Positions 53,136 through 62,259 of a stretch of DNA of 64,000 nt are shown here, piece after piece. The position numbers were made by a program, and so were the translations under genes. Origin of the DNA: SKVR01 sp964491395 (lineage in GTDB: Bacteria > Bacteroidota > Bacteroidia > Bacteroidales > UBA7960). The first letter of the stretch is position 1, and each line of letters begins with the position of its first letter. The DNA lies in NCBI GenBank assembly GCA_964491395.1, contig CAZBGI010000003.1, positions 57,891 to 121,890 of the forward strand. The letters are read 5' to 3'. The notes below the pieces were generated by a model that was not told where the DNA came from, did not search any database, and worked only from the letters and a program-made list of their open reading frames with translations.

Positions 53136-54809
53136 ATGCTCAAAAGTCTTTTGATTGAAAACTATGCCCTGATTGAAAAACTGGACATCAGCTTCGATGA
53201 CGGGCTTACTATCATAACAGGAGAAACAGGTGCCGGAAAATCTATTTTATTGGGTGCGTTGGGCCTGATTTTAGGGCAAAGGGCCGATACTCGTGCCTTA
53301 CACAACAAAAACAGCAAGTGCATCATAGAAGGTGTATTCCGTGTAAAAGACCTTCAAATGGAGCAATTGTTTGATGAACATGAACTGGATTATGATGATA
53401 CTACCCTTTTCAGAAGGGAAATAACCCCCCAGGGAAAGTCCAGGGCATTTATCAATGACACGCCCGTTAATCTCTCTGTACTAAAGCTTTTTGCAGAACG
53501 ACTCATCGATATTCATTCTCAACACCAGAGTCTTATGTTTGCCAATTCTGGTTTCAGGTATGATCTGACAGATGCCTGGGCCGGCATTATGACAGATGTA
53601 TTGAAGTTTAGAAAAGACTTTCTTGCATTGCAAAAGGAGAAATCCAAACTCAATAATCTGCAGGAACAGGAACAACATGTAAGAGCAGAACTGGATTATT
53701 TCCAGTTTCAGTTTGACGAATTGCATAAAGCAGCCCTGGTGCCCGGAGAATTTGAGGAAATTGAAAACGAACTGCAGATTCTCAATCATTCCGGAGAAAT
53801 AAAATTTAATCTGGAAAAGGCAGATTTCCTGCTCCAAAACAGCCCTGAAAACCTGCTCCATCTTTTGCATGAGCTCATTAACTTGTTCAGACCTTTGGAA
53901 GGTTTTGATAAAGCTTTTTCTGACATTCTCTCAAGACTTCAATCATCAGAAATAGAATTGAAGGATATAAGCAGTGAATTGAGCAGGATGAAACAGGATG
54001 TTGCTGATGACCCTGCCAGGGCCGGAGAACTTCAGCAACGGTATGATCTTTTACAGAAATTGCTGCACAAACACAATGTACAAACCATTGAAGAGCTGAT
54101 ACAAATAAAGGATGATTTTTACCAGAAAATTCAGGGTGCTGAATCCCTGGAGATGGAAATTGAAAACCTTTCCGCTGTTTGCAACCAAAATGAGGAGCAA
54201 CTAAAAAAAGTTGCTGAAAACTTATCCCAAAAGCGCGCCAAAGCACTCCCTGCACTCGAAAAACAAATTAACCACATCCTTAAAGAACTGGGGATGCCCA
54301 ATGGCCGTTTTATGGTAAAACAAACATCTGCCAAACAGCTTCATCATCACGGTTTAGATGAACTGGAGTTTTTATTTTCGGCCAACCTGGGTGCAGAACC
54401 ACAGGAACTGGCCAAAGTAGCCTCAGGGGGTGAATTATCCCGATTGATGCTGGCAGTAAAGTCGGTCATTTCTCTCAAAAATTTACTTCCCACCATTATC
54501 TTTGATGAGATAGACAGTGGAGTTTCTGGCGAAATAGGCTTTAAAATGGGAAATATCCTGGCAGAAATTTCCAGAAATATGCAGGTTATTTCCGTTACCC
54601 ATCTGCCCCAGGTAGCAGCAAGGGGTAAAAAACATTTCGTAGTGTATAAGCACATCGAAAACCAATCTACCAAAACCATCGTAAAAGAAGTAAGTGCCCG
54701 CGACCGGGTACATGAAATTGCCCAGATGCTGGGAGGCGAAAATCCCGGTCCTGCTGTTGTGCAGGCAGCAGAAGAATTATTTGAAAAACAGAATATTAAT
54801 AAAAATTGA
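53136..54809 (+). CDS. recN: DNA repair ATPase RecN
   Basis: About 557 residues from the ATG at 53136, which gives the usual MLKSLLIENYALIEKL start. An SMC-like protein: Walker A GETGAGKS (29-36), a coiled-coil region (about 150-380), the ABC signature ASGGELSRLMLA and Walker B IIFDEIDSGVSG near 460-475. It acts in double-strand break repair. Its stop overlaps a TTG, but fabI is best started at the ATG at 54815. Confidence 0.97.
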   Translation: MLKSLLIENYALIEKLDISFDDGLTIITGETGAGKSILLGALGLILGQRADTRALHNKNSKCIIEGVFRVKDLQMEQLFDEHELDYDDTTLFRREITPQGKSRAFINDTPVNLSVLKLFAERLIDIHSQHQSLMFANSGFRYDLTDAWAGIMTDVLKFRKDFLALQKEKSKLNNLQEQEQHVRAELDYFQFQFDELHKAALVPGEFEEIENELQILNHSGEIKFNLEKADFLLQNSPENLLHLLHELINLFRPLEGFDKAFSDILSRLQSSEIELKDISSELSRMKQDVADDPARAGELQQRYDLLQKLLHKHNVQTIEELIQIKDDFYQKIQGAESLEMEIENLSAVCNQNEEQLKKVAENLSQKRAKALPALEKQINHILKELGMPNGRFMVKQTSAKQLHHHGLDELEFLFSANLGAEPQELAKVASGGELSRLMLAVKSVISLKNLLPTIIFDEIDSGVSGEIGFKMGNILAEISRNMQVISVTHLPQVAARGKKHFVVYKHIENQSTKTIVKEVSARDRVHEIAQMLGGENPGPAVVQAAEELFEKQNINKN

Positions 54810-54814
54810 ATACA

Positions 54815-55690
54815 ATGTCAAACAATCTGTTGAAAGGAAAAAGAGGCATTATTTTCGGTGCGCTGGACGAAAATTCCATCGCATGGAAAGTGGCCGAACG
54901 AGCGAAAGAAGAAGGTGCAGTCTTTACACTTACCAATGCTCCCGTAGCGTTAAGAAAAGGAGATATTTTCAGACTGGGAGAAAAGACCGGATCTGAAGTA
55001 ATCTCTGCAGATGTTACCCAGGTAGACGATCTGGAAAATCTGCTGCAAGAGAGCATGAAAATTCTGGGAGGAAAAATTGATTTTATTCTTCACTCTGTCG
55101 GGATGTCTCCCAATGTGAGAAAAGGATTGCACTATACCGAACTGGATTATAATTACATGATGAAAACACTGGACGTTTCAGCAATATCCCTGCATAAGGT
55201 ACTTCAGACAGCCTACCAAATGGATGCGATGAACGAATGGGGGAGTATTGTAGCTCTTTCTTATATAGCAGCGCAACGAACCTATTCTTCCTACAGCGAT
55301 ATGGCCCAGGCCAAAGCCATGTTGGAATCTATTGCGCGTAGCTTCGGTTATCATTATGGTAAAAAACGCAGGGTCAGGGTCAATACTATATCTCAATCTC
55401 CAACCCAAACCACCGCGGGTAAAGGAGTAGGAGGATTCAATGCTTTCTATACATATGCCAATTGTATGTCGCCCCTGGGCAATGCCTCATCTGAACAGTG
55501 TGCCGATTATTGCATTACCATGTTTTCCGACCTGACCAAAATGGTTACCATGCAAAACCTTTTCCATGACGGAGGATATTCTACCATGGGTATCAGTGAT
55601 AAACTTATCAACGATTGCTTTGTGTGCAACGGTGATTGCCATGATAAACCGGATACAGAAGGGCTTTCCGACGGAAATGAAAAAAAGTAA
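54815..55690 (+). CDS. fabI: Enoyl-[acyl-carrier-protein] reductase (NADH), FabI
   Basis: About 291 residues. It is a short-chain dehydrogenase-type enoyl-ACP reductase with the FabI-specific spacing Y150-x9-Y160-x6-K167 (SYIAAQRTYSSYSDMAQAK). The N-terminal GIIFGALDENSIAW loop binds the dinucleotide. It completes the last step of each fatty acid elongation round. The C-terminus is about 25 residues longer than in enterobacterial FabI and contains two Cys in CFVCNGDC. It is encoded 5 bases after recN. Confidence 0.93.
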   Translation: MSNNLLKGKRGIIFGALDENSIAWKVAERAKEEGAVFTLTNAPVALRKGDIFRLGEKTGSEVISADVTQVDDLENLLQESMKILGGKIDFILHSVGMSPNVRKGLHYTELDYNYMMKTLDVSAISLHKVLQTAYQMDAMNEWGSIVALSYIAAQRTYSSYSDMAQAKAMLESIARSFGYHYGKKRRVRVNTISQSPTQTTAGKGVGGFNAFYTYANCMSPLGNASSEQCADYCITMFSDLTKMVTMQNLFHDGGYSTMGISDKLINDCFVCNGDCHDKPDTEGLSDGNEKK

Positions 55691-55721
55691 AATCCATCAT
55701 TACATTTAAACATAATAATTC

Positions 55722-56591
55722 ATGAGTTTTAGAATTGTAGTTTTAGCTAAGCAAGTACCTGATACCCGAAATGTGGGTAAAGATGCCATGAAGGCCGATG
55801 GTACTGTAAACCGGAGTGCATTGCCTGCTATTTTCAACCCTGAAGATTTGCATGCACTCGAACAGGCTTTATCTGTCAAAGACAGGATTGAAGATGCAGA
55901 AGTGATAATCCTCACTATGGGACCTCCGCGTGCCGCAGAAATCATTCGAGAAGCCATGTACAGAGGTGCCACCTCGGGCTATCTTATCACCGACAGAAAA
56001 TTTGCCGGTTCAGATACCCTGGCTACTTCTTATGCCATCAGTCTTGCCGTAAAGAAACTTGAACCCCATTTGGTAATTGCCGGTCGGCAGGCTATTGATG
56101 GTGATACTGCCCAGGTAGGCCCCCAGGTAGCAGAAAAACTCAACATCCCCCAGGTTACTTATTGCGAAGAGATATTGGAAGTAAAGGAAGATGAACTGGT
56201 TATCAAGCGTCGACTGGAAAGGGGCATTGAAGTGGTTAAAGGCAAAACTCCCTTGCTGATTACTGTGCACAGTTCAGCACCTGTTTGTCGCCCGAGACAT
56301 GCCAAGCTGCTTATGCAATACAAACATGCCCGGACGGTATCGGAGCTTGTGGATGAAACTAAAGACTATACCGAAATGATGACCAACAAACCATATCTTC
56401 GCATTGAAGAGTGGAGTGTAGCTGATTTGGATGCAGATGTGGAAATGTTAGGTCTTTCAGGATCACCTACCAAGGTGAAAAAGATTGAAAATGTCGTGCT
56501 GGCGCATAAAGATTCGGTAGAACTTACTGCCGAAGATAAAGATATAGACTATCTGATGAAAGAGCTTATTGATAGCCATGTGATAGGATAG
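55722..56591 (+). CDS. etfB: Electron transfer flavoprotein beta subunit (FixA family)
   Basis: A 289-residue ETF beta subunit. It starts with the usual VVLAKQVPDTRNVG, has ALEQALSVKD, the ILTMGPPRAAEIIREAMYRG loop and AGRQAIDGDTAQVGPQVAE, the AMP/nucleotide-binding pattern. It forms a heterodimer with EtfA and passes electrons from acyl-CoA dehydrogenases. The etfA gene starts 11 bases later. Confidence 0.95.
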   Translation: MSFRIVVLAKQVPDTRNVGKDAMKADGTVNRSALPAIFNPEDLHALEQALSVKDRIEDAEVIILTMGPPRAAEIIREAMYRGATSGYLITDRKFAGSDTLATSYAISLAVKKLEPHLVIAGRQAIDGDTAQVGPQVAEKLNIPQVTYCEEILEVKEDELVIKRRLERGIEVVKGKTPLLITVHSSAPVCRPRHAKLLMQYKHARTVSELVDETKDYTEMMTNKPYLRIEEWSVADLDADVEMLGLSGSPTKVKKIENVVLAHKDSVELTAEDKDIDYLMKELIDSHVIG

Positions 56592-56602
56592 CCAATTGAT
56601 TC

Positions 56603-57643
56603 ATGAACGAAAATTTTACCAAAGTGCATAATATATTTGTTTATTGCGAAATAGAAGACGGTCATATTGCAGAAGTAAGTCTTGAATTGCTTACCAAAGG
56701 CCGTAAGCTTGCCAACGAGATTAATCGTAAACTGGAAGCTGTTGTTATAGGGCATAGCCTTAAGGGTATTGAAGATCAAATTTTTCCTTATGGAGTAGAT
56801 GTCATTCATGTGGCAGACAATTCAAGGTTGAATCCCTATCTCACCTTGCCCCATACCGAAATTGTAGTCAACCTTTTCAGGCAGGAAGAGCCCGAAATAG
56901 CCCTGTTCGGCGCCAGTTCGGTAGGTCGTGATTTGGCTCCAAGGGTGGCCTCCGCTCTCAAGTGTGGTCTTACTGCCGATTGTACCAGCCTGGTTTTTGG
57001 GGATCATACCGAAAATAAAACCGGTAAGGAATACAAAAACCTGCTTTATCAAATCAGACCTGCTTTTGGGGGGAACATCATTGCCACCATCATCAATCCC
57101 GATACTCGTCCGCAAATGGCTACGGTAAGAGAAGGGGTGATGAAGAAAGAAATCTATAACAGCACTCATAAAGGAGAGCTCAAACATGTAAATGTGGACA
57201 CCATTCTGAAAGAAAACCACATGGCTGTTGAGATATTGGAAAGACACATTGAAAAGCAGAAAATCAACATCAAGGGCTCACCCATTATCATTTCCGGTGG
57301 CTATGGTGTAGGTTCCAAAGAAAATTTTGATATGTTATACGAACTGGCCGACGTGTTGGGGGGTGAAGTAGGAGCCTCAAGAGCTGCCGTGGATGCAGGT
57401 TTTGTCGACCATGCCCGCCAGGTAGGTCAAACAGGTGTTACTGTCAGGCCCAAGTTGTATATTGCCTGCGGCATCTCCGGTGCTGTTCAGCATACCGCCG
57501 GAATGAATGAATCAGCGAAGATCATTTCCATCAATAACGATCCCAAAGCGCCCATCAACCAGATTGCCGATTACACCATCATTGGCAATGTAGCTGATAT
57601 CATTCCTAAAATGATTAAGTTTTACAAGAAAAACACCAAGTAA
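56603..57643 (+). CDS. etfA: Electron transfer flavoprotein alpha subunit (FixB family)
   Basis: A 346-residue ETF alpha subunit. The C-terminal FAD domain has GGYGVGSKENFDMLYELADVL, GASRAAVDAGFVDHARQVGQTG, YIACGISGAVQH and INNDPKAPINQIADYTIIG, all classical. It pairs with EtfB and probably takes electrons from the dehydrogenase encoded downstream. No extra ferredoxin domain is present. Confidence 0.96.
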   Translation: MNENFTKVHNIFVYCEIEDGHIAEVSLELLTKGRKLANEINRKLEAVVIGHSLKGIEDQIFPYGVDVIHVADNSRLNPYLTLPHTEIVVNLFRQEEPEIALFGASSVGRDLAPRVASALKCGLTADCTSLVFGDHTENKTGKEYKNLLYQIRPAFGGNIIATIINPDTRPQMATVREGVMKKEIYNSTHKGELKHVNVDTILKENHMAVEILERHIEKQKINIKGSPIIISGGYGVGSKENFDMLYELADVLGGEVGASRAAVDAGFVDHARQVGQTGVTVRPKLYIACGISGAVQHTAGMNESAKIISINNDPKAPINQIADYTIIGNVADIIPKMIKFYKKNTK

Positions 57644-57701
57644 AACACAGTAGATGACCTTTCTGTTGGAAAGGCGCAAAAATCTTTAAACAGTAAGAAA
57701 A

Positions 57702-59417
57702 ATGGATAATTTTTATACCGATAACCCCAGTTTAAAATTTCACCTGAAACATTTCCTTATGGAGAAAATCATTCGTCTGAAAGAGAATGATTTTGCTGAT
57801 AAGAATAAATATGATTATGCTTTCCAGGATTATGAAGATGCGCTTGACTCTTATGACAAGGTGCTGGAAATTGTAGGCGAGATTTGTGGCGAAACCATTG
57901 GTCCTAATGCCGAATCTGTAGATCAGGAAGGGCCAAAGCTTGTCAACAATGAAGTGGTATATGCCCGTGGAACCCAGGAAAATCATGATACACTTACCAA
58001 AGCTGGATTGATTGGGATGTCTCTTCCCCGTGAATACGGTGGCCTAAATTTTGCCATGGTGCCCTATGTGATGGCTGCCGAGCTTGTGTCGCGTGCCGAC
58101 GCAGGATTTGCCAATATATGGGGTTTGCAGGATTGTGCCGAAACCCTGCATGAATTTGCCAGCGATGATATTAAAAAAGAATTCCTGCCCCGCTTCAACA
58201 AAGGAGCAACGGCTGCCATGGACCTTACCGAACCCGATGCCGGTTCTGACCTCCAGTCGGTGCAGCTGAAGGCTACCTTTGATGAACAGAAACAACAGTG
58301 GTTCCTCAATGGTGTAAAACGTTTTATTACCAATGGCGATGCTGATGTAAGCCTGGTTCTTGCCCGCAGTGAACCCGGTACTACCGATGGTCGTGGTTTG
58401 TCATTGTTTGTTTATGATCGTAAACACAAAGCCGTTTCGGTAAGACGGATTGAAAACAAACTGGGTATCAAGGGTTCTCCCACTTGTGAACTCGTCTTCA
58501 AGGATGCTCCTGCACAACTGGTAGGTGACCGGAAAATGGGTTTGATAAAGTATGTTATGTCATTGATGAATTCGGCCCGCCTGGGAGTTGGTGCCCAGTC
58601 GGTGGGTATTGCCGAAGCAGCCTACCGCGAAGCTTTGAAATATGCTTATGAAAGAGAACAGTTCGGAAAACCCATCATCCAGTACCCCGCTGTTTACGAA
58701 ATGCTTTCTGTGATGCGCGCCAAAATTGATGCTGGCAGATCCCTGCTTTACGAAACTGCACGCTATGTTGATATTTACAAAGCTTACAGTTTTATCCAGG
58801 AACACCGAAAGCTTGAACCTGAAGAAAGAAATGATGCCAAACATCATAACCGCGTGGCTGATGCACTTACTCCTTTGCTCAAATTATTTACCAGCGAATA
58901 CAGTAATGAAATTGCTTCTGATGCGCTTCAGATTCATGGCGGTACAGGGTATATGAAAGATTTTCCTGTTGAAAGGTTATTCCGCGATGCCCGTATTACC
59001 AATATTTATGAGGGTACATCACAATTGCAGGTGGTAGCCGCTATAAGAGCCGTATCCAATGGAGCGTATCTGAAGCTCATCCGTGAGTACGAGCAACAAC
59101 ATGTGAAGCCCGAATTTGAATATTTCAAGAATTTACTCGTGGAAATGACCGATGAGTATGACCATTTGAGTAAAAAGGTGATGGAAGCCAAAAACGGTGA
59201 ACTGCTCGATTTTCATGCGCGCCGCCTGGTGGAGATGGCCGGATACATCATCATGAGCTACCTGTTGTTGCAGGATACCCATCGCGATGAGCATTACCGC
59301 AAATCAACTGAGATATTTATCCGCAAGGCAAGAACAGAATGTGCCTCCAGGGCTGAATTTATCAAGTCTTTTGATGAGAAAAACCTGGGAATTTACAAAA
59401 TAGAGTGGGAAGGGTAA
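57702..59417 (+). CDS. Acyl-CoA dehydrogenase family protein with C-terminal extension
   Basis: A 571-residue flavoprotein of the acyl-CoA dehydrogenase superfamily. The core includes MDLTEPDAGSDLQ, FITNGDADVSLVLAR, GIKGSPTCEL, DALQIHGGTGYMKDFPVERLFRDARI and the catalytic-base motif NIYEGTSQLQ. It exceeds the usual 380-400 residues: there is an N-terminal extra of about 60 residues and a C-terminal extension of about 120 helical residues, reminiscent of long-chain types. It sits after etfBA, its likely electron acceptor. The physiological direction and substrate are not evident. Confidence 0.92.
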   Translation: MDNFYTDNPSLKFHLKHFLMEKIIRLKENDFADKNKYDYAFQDYEDALDSYDKVLEIVGEICGETIGPNAESVDQEGPKLVNNEVVYARGTQENHDTLTKAGLIGMSLPREYGGLNFAMVPYVMAAELVSRADAGFANIWGLQDCAETLHEFASDDIKKEFLPRFNKGATAAMDLTEPDAGSDLQSVQLKATFDEQKQQWFLNGVKRFITNGDADVSLVLARSEPGTTDGRGLSLFVYDRKHKAVSVRRIENKLGIKGSPTCELVFKDAPAQLVGDRKMGLIKYVMSLMNSARLGVGAQSVGIAEAAYREALKYAYEREQFGKPIIQYPAVYEMLSVMRAKIDAGRSLLYETARYVDIYKAYSFIQEHRKLEPEERNDAKHHNRVADALTPLLKLFTSEYSNEIASDALQIHGGTGYMKDFPVERLFRDARITNIYEGTSQLQVVAAIRAVSNGAYLKLIREYEQQHVKPEFEYFKNLLVEMTDEYDHLSKKVMEAKNGELLDFHARRLVEMAGYIIMSYLLLQDTHRDEHYRKSTEIFIRKARTECASRAEFIKSFDEKNLGIYKIEWEG

Positions 59418-59437
59418 TTCCTCTTGGCGATGAATAA

Positions 59438-59474
59438 AACAGGCTACCCCGGATTTCGAGGTAGCCTGTTTTTT
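59438..59474 (+). terminator. Intrinsic terminator closing the bamD-to-dehydrogenase gene run
   Basis: An 11-bp perfect stem (AACAGGCTACC at 59438-59448 with its complement at 59460-59470) and an 11-base loop, running straight into a T-run. It lies 20 bases after the dehydrogenase stop and is the clearest terminator in the window. Confidence 0.85.
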
Positions 59475-59596
59475 ATGTATAAAGAATTAGTGATTGAAGT
59501 TTTTCCTGCCATTTCCCCATGATTGGTGCAAACTTTCAGCATATATCATCTCCAGGGTAAATGGCTGGTGTGCAGTCTCAGCTTTTCGAGTGGAAT

Positions 59597-61489
59597 TTAT
59601 TCTGTTTTTTTATTGGTAGGGCTAAGGCGCTGCGGAGCAATCATATTCTCCGGTTTCAGCACTTCATCAAGTGCTTCTTTGGAAAGCATACCTTTTTCCA
59701 GTACCAGTTCATACACTCCTTTATTGGTTTTCATGGCTTCTTTGGCAAGAGCAGTGCATGCCTCGTAACCAAGCACAGGGTTCAGGGCTGTTACCAGTCC
59801 AATACTGTTCATTACCATCTGCCGGCAGTGATCTTCATTGGCAGTAATGCCCGAAATACATCTGTGCTGCAGCGTAGTCATCCCGTTTTTCAGCATTTCG
59901 ATAGACTCAAAGAGACTCTGCACGATAATGGGCTCCATTACGTTCAGTTCGAGCTGACCTGACTCAGCAGCCAGTGTAACTGTAAGGTCATTGCCAATGA
60001 CTTTGAAAGCTATCTGGTTGACAACTTCGGGAATAACCGGATTAACTTTGCCGGGCATGATGGATGAGCCGGGTTGCATGGGAGGCAGATTGATTTCATT
60101 CAGTCCTGCTCTGGGGCCGGAAGACATTAAACGGATATCATTGCATATTTTTGACAGTTTTACCGCCAGCCTTTTTACGGTAGCCGAATACATTACAAAT
60201 GCACCGGTGTCCTGGGTGGCTTCAACAAGATTGGATGCCAGTTTTATGTTTAGCCCCGTAATATGTTGAAGGTGGTAAATAACCTTTTCACTATAATCAG
60301 GGTCAGCATTGATGCCGGTACCGATGGCAGTTCCTCCCATGTTTACCTCTTTCAACAGATCAGCATTCTGGTAAAGCCGTTGCACTTCCTCCTCCAGGGT
60401 GGTAGCATAGGCTCCGAAGGATTGGCCCAGGGTCATGGGTACTGCATCCTGTAACTGGGTACGACCCATTTTAATGACCTTTGAAAATTCTTTTTCCTTC
60501 TCTTTGAACCCATCAATGAGCATTTCCAGTACTTCCACCAGTTTTTCATTGCTTGCAATAAGGGCAATTTTAACGGCAGTGGGGTAGGCGTCATTGGTGG
60601 ATTGTGATAGGTTAACATGGCTGTTGGGGTGACAGTATTTGTAGTCCCCTTTCTGGTGTCCTAAAAGCTCGAGTGCCCTGTTGGCAATCACCTCGTTGGC
60701 ATTCATATTGGTAGAAGTTCCCGCGCCCCCTTGTATCATATCAATTACAAAATGATGGTGGTACTTGCCATTGATAATTTCATGACAGGCTCTTACAATG
60801 GCATTGGCAACATCTTCAGACAGAAGGCCCAGTTCCTGATTGGCCCTGGCTGAGGCCATTTTCACCATAGCAAGACTGATGATGAGTTCGGGAAAAAAGT
60901 TAAGGGTTACACCACTTATGGTAAAGTTCTCGATACCCCGCATGGTTTGAATGCCGTAATACACCTCCTGAGGCACATCGCGATACCCCAGCAAATCATG
61001 TTCTTTTCGCGTTCTTCCTGATTCGTATTGTGCACCTACATTCACCACCTTTGTATTGCTTTGGCGCATACGGCGGGAAATAACCTTAGAGATAACCTTG
61101 AAAATTTTCAGAGCGATGGCCGTTTGGGTATCAAAAAGATTGGCAAAGTTGTCTTTAGAAATGCATACTACCGTGGTTTTCTTTAGGGCTCTTGCATTGG
61201 TAGAGTGGGGTGTGTCGGCCATGATGGTCCCTTCTCCCAGGAAGTCGTAGGTACCAAAAAATGACAATCGTTTCTCTTCTCCAAATGGAGTTTTCTTGAA
61301 TAATTCTACTTCACCTTCATAAATGATATTCAGATACTTGTTGGCAGGGCTGTTTTCCTGGAAAAGATATTGCCGGGGTCTGAAGGATTTTACCTCAGTT
61401 TGTTTTACAACCACTTCGAGCTCCTCATCACTGAGATCTCTGAATAACTCTACCTTGTGCAGGAAATTTTTTATTTCATTTTCAGTCAT
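59597..61489 (-). CDS. aspA: Aspartate ammonia-lyase fused to an N-terminal cyclic-nucleotide-binding-like domain
   Basis: A 630-residue fusion. Residues about 1-145 form a CNB/CRP-like sensor domain (LFRDLSDEELEVVV, GEVELFKK, FLGEGTIMADTPHSTNARAL). The cyclic-nucleotide cassette keeps G85-E86, but the usual phosphate-binding Arg is His at position 95, so cAMP binding is doubtful. Residues about 159-630 are a full-length aspartase: HDLLGYRDVPQEVYYGIQT, GGAGTSTNMNANEV, HVNLSQSTNDAYP and the signature loop GSSIMPGKVNP (from G474). It converts aspartate to fumarate and ammonia. The fused domain suggests allosteric control by a small ligand. Confidence 0.92.
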   Translation of the reverse strand: MTENEIKNFLHKVELFRDLSDEELEVVVKQTEVKSFRPRQYLFQENSPANKYLNIIYEGEVELFKKTPFGEEKRLSFFGTYDFLGEGTIMADTPHSTNARALKKTTVVCISKDNFANLFDTQTAIALKIFKVISKVISRRMRQSNTKVVNVGAQYESGRTRKEHDLLGYRDVPQEVYYGIQTMRGIENFTISGVTLNFFPELIISLAMVKMASARANQELGLLSEDVANAIVRACHEIINGKYHHHFVIDMIQGGAGTSTNMNANEVIANRALELLGHQKGDYKYCHPNSHVNLSQSTNDAYPTAVKIALIASNEKLVEVLEMLIDGFKEKEKEFSKVIKMGRTQLQDAVPMTLGQSFGAYATTLEEEVQRLYQNADLLKEVNMGGTAIGTGINADPDYSEKVIYHLQHITGLNIKLASNLVEATQDTGAFVMYSATVKRLAVKLSKICNDIRLMSSGPRAGLNEINLPPMQPGSSIMPGKVNPVIPEVVNQIAFKVIGNDLTVTLAAESGQLELNVMEPIIVQSLFESIEMLKNGMTTLQHRCISGITANEDHCRQMVMNSIGLVTALNPVLGYEACTALAKEAMKTNKGVYELVLEKGMLSKEALDEVLKPENMIAPQRLSPTNKKTE

Positions 61490-61685
61490 TGTAATGAACA
61501 GATTAACGTTAAATTAAATGTTGGACTGCTTATCTGTGTGTTATTGAGGCTTTAGTGGTTTTGTTCTTAATTTCAGGATGAGCGAATATTTCCCCTTAAA
61601 TGGGAATGATTGCAATATTTCCGCTAAATGGCTTTTGAAATTCCTGAATGCTCTTTATCATTGTATTATTTTTTTTGGGGGCTAA

Positions 61686-62063
61686 TCAGAATGGCAAATC
61701 CTGATCCGATTCACCCGGATCGTTTTCCCAGGGAGGGGGTGGGGCGTCTTCTCCCTGTATCCCAGGTAACCCCTGGTTGTCCGCATCACTTGAGGGTTGC
61801 CGGGTCACATCAACTTTCCAGGCTTTGATATCAGTATACCAGTTTCCGTTGTATTCTCTGCTTTCAATATTTACAGATACCGTTACTTCATCACCTGGTT
61901 TAAGGGTTGAGATGTCAATTTTGTCGTTCCAGTTGGCAATACAAATCTTTTTGGGAAATGATTCATTGGTTTCCAGAATAAATTCCTGTTTTTTCCAGGT
62001 GCCTCTGGAGGATTGTCCTGATTTGGGTTGCAGCACTTCCAGTAATCTGCCTTGTATATCCAT
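61686..62063 (-). CDS. DUF3127-family OB-fold protein with SSB-like tail
   Basis: A 125-residue protein of the DUF3127 family. Residues 1-90 form a predicted OB-fold-like beta domain (GRLLEVLQPKSGQS, TWKKQEFILET, DISTLKPGDEVTVSVNIESREYNGNWYTDIKAWKV). The rest is a disordered, acidic and proline-rich tail (PPPPWENDPGESDQDLPF). The terminal DLPF after acidic residues resembles the protein-interaction tip of single-stranded DNA-binding protein (DDDIPF). This suggests binding to nucleic acid or DNA-repair partners; the function is unproven. Confidence 0.82.
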   Translation of the reverse strand: MDIQGRLLEVLQPKSGQSSRGTWKKQEFILETNESFPKKICIANWNDKIDISTLKPGDEVTVSVNIESREYNGNWYTDIKAWKVDVTRQPSSDADNQGLPGIQGEDAPPPPWENDPGESDQDLPF

Positions 62064-62095
62064 TGAAAAATATTTGAGGTTTTACAAACAAAATG

Positions 62096-62126
62096 CAAAT
62101 GTATCAACAGAAAGTGTGATGTCAAA
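62096..62126 (-). promoter_or_regulatory. Promoter of the DUF3127 gene
   Basis: On the minus strand a TTTG -33 element (62123-62126) and TACATTTG -7 element (62096-62103) are 19 bases apart, the full Bacteroidota promoter pattern TTTG-N19-TAnnTTTG. It lies 32 bases before the start codon and is the best promoter match in the window. Confidence 0.65.
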
Positions 62127-62199
62127 ATTTTTTCCTGTAATTGAGGTAGTTTTCGATAATTCGTTTTCCGGCAAAAACAGCAGATGCATCGAACGGGCC

Positions 62200-62231
62200 A
62201 AAAAAAAGGTGCCCCACGTTGGCGGGGCACC
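62200..62231 (-). terminator. Intrinsic terminator after the SprB-repeat protein
   Basis: An 8-bp GC-rich stem (GGTGCCCC at 62208-62215 and its complement at 62224-62231) with an 8-base loop. On the minus strand it is followed by a U-run from the A-tract at 62200-62207. It lies 28 bases after the stop of the large surface protein. Confidence 0.8.
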
Positions 62232-62259
62232 CATTTTAACCAGCATGTTTCAGCAGGTT

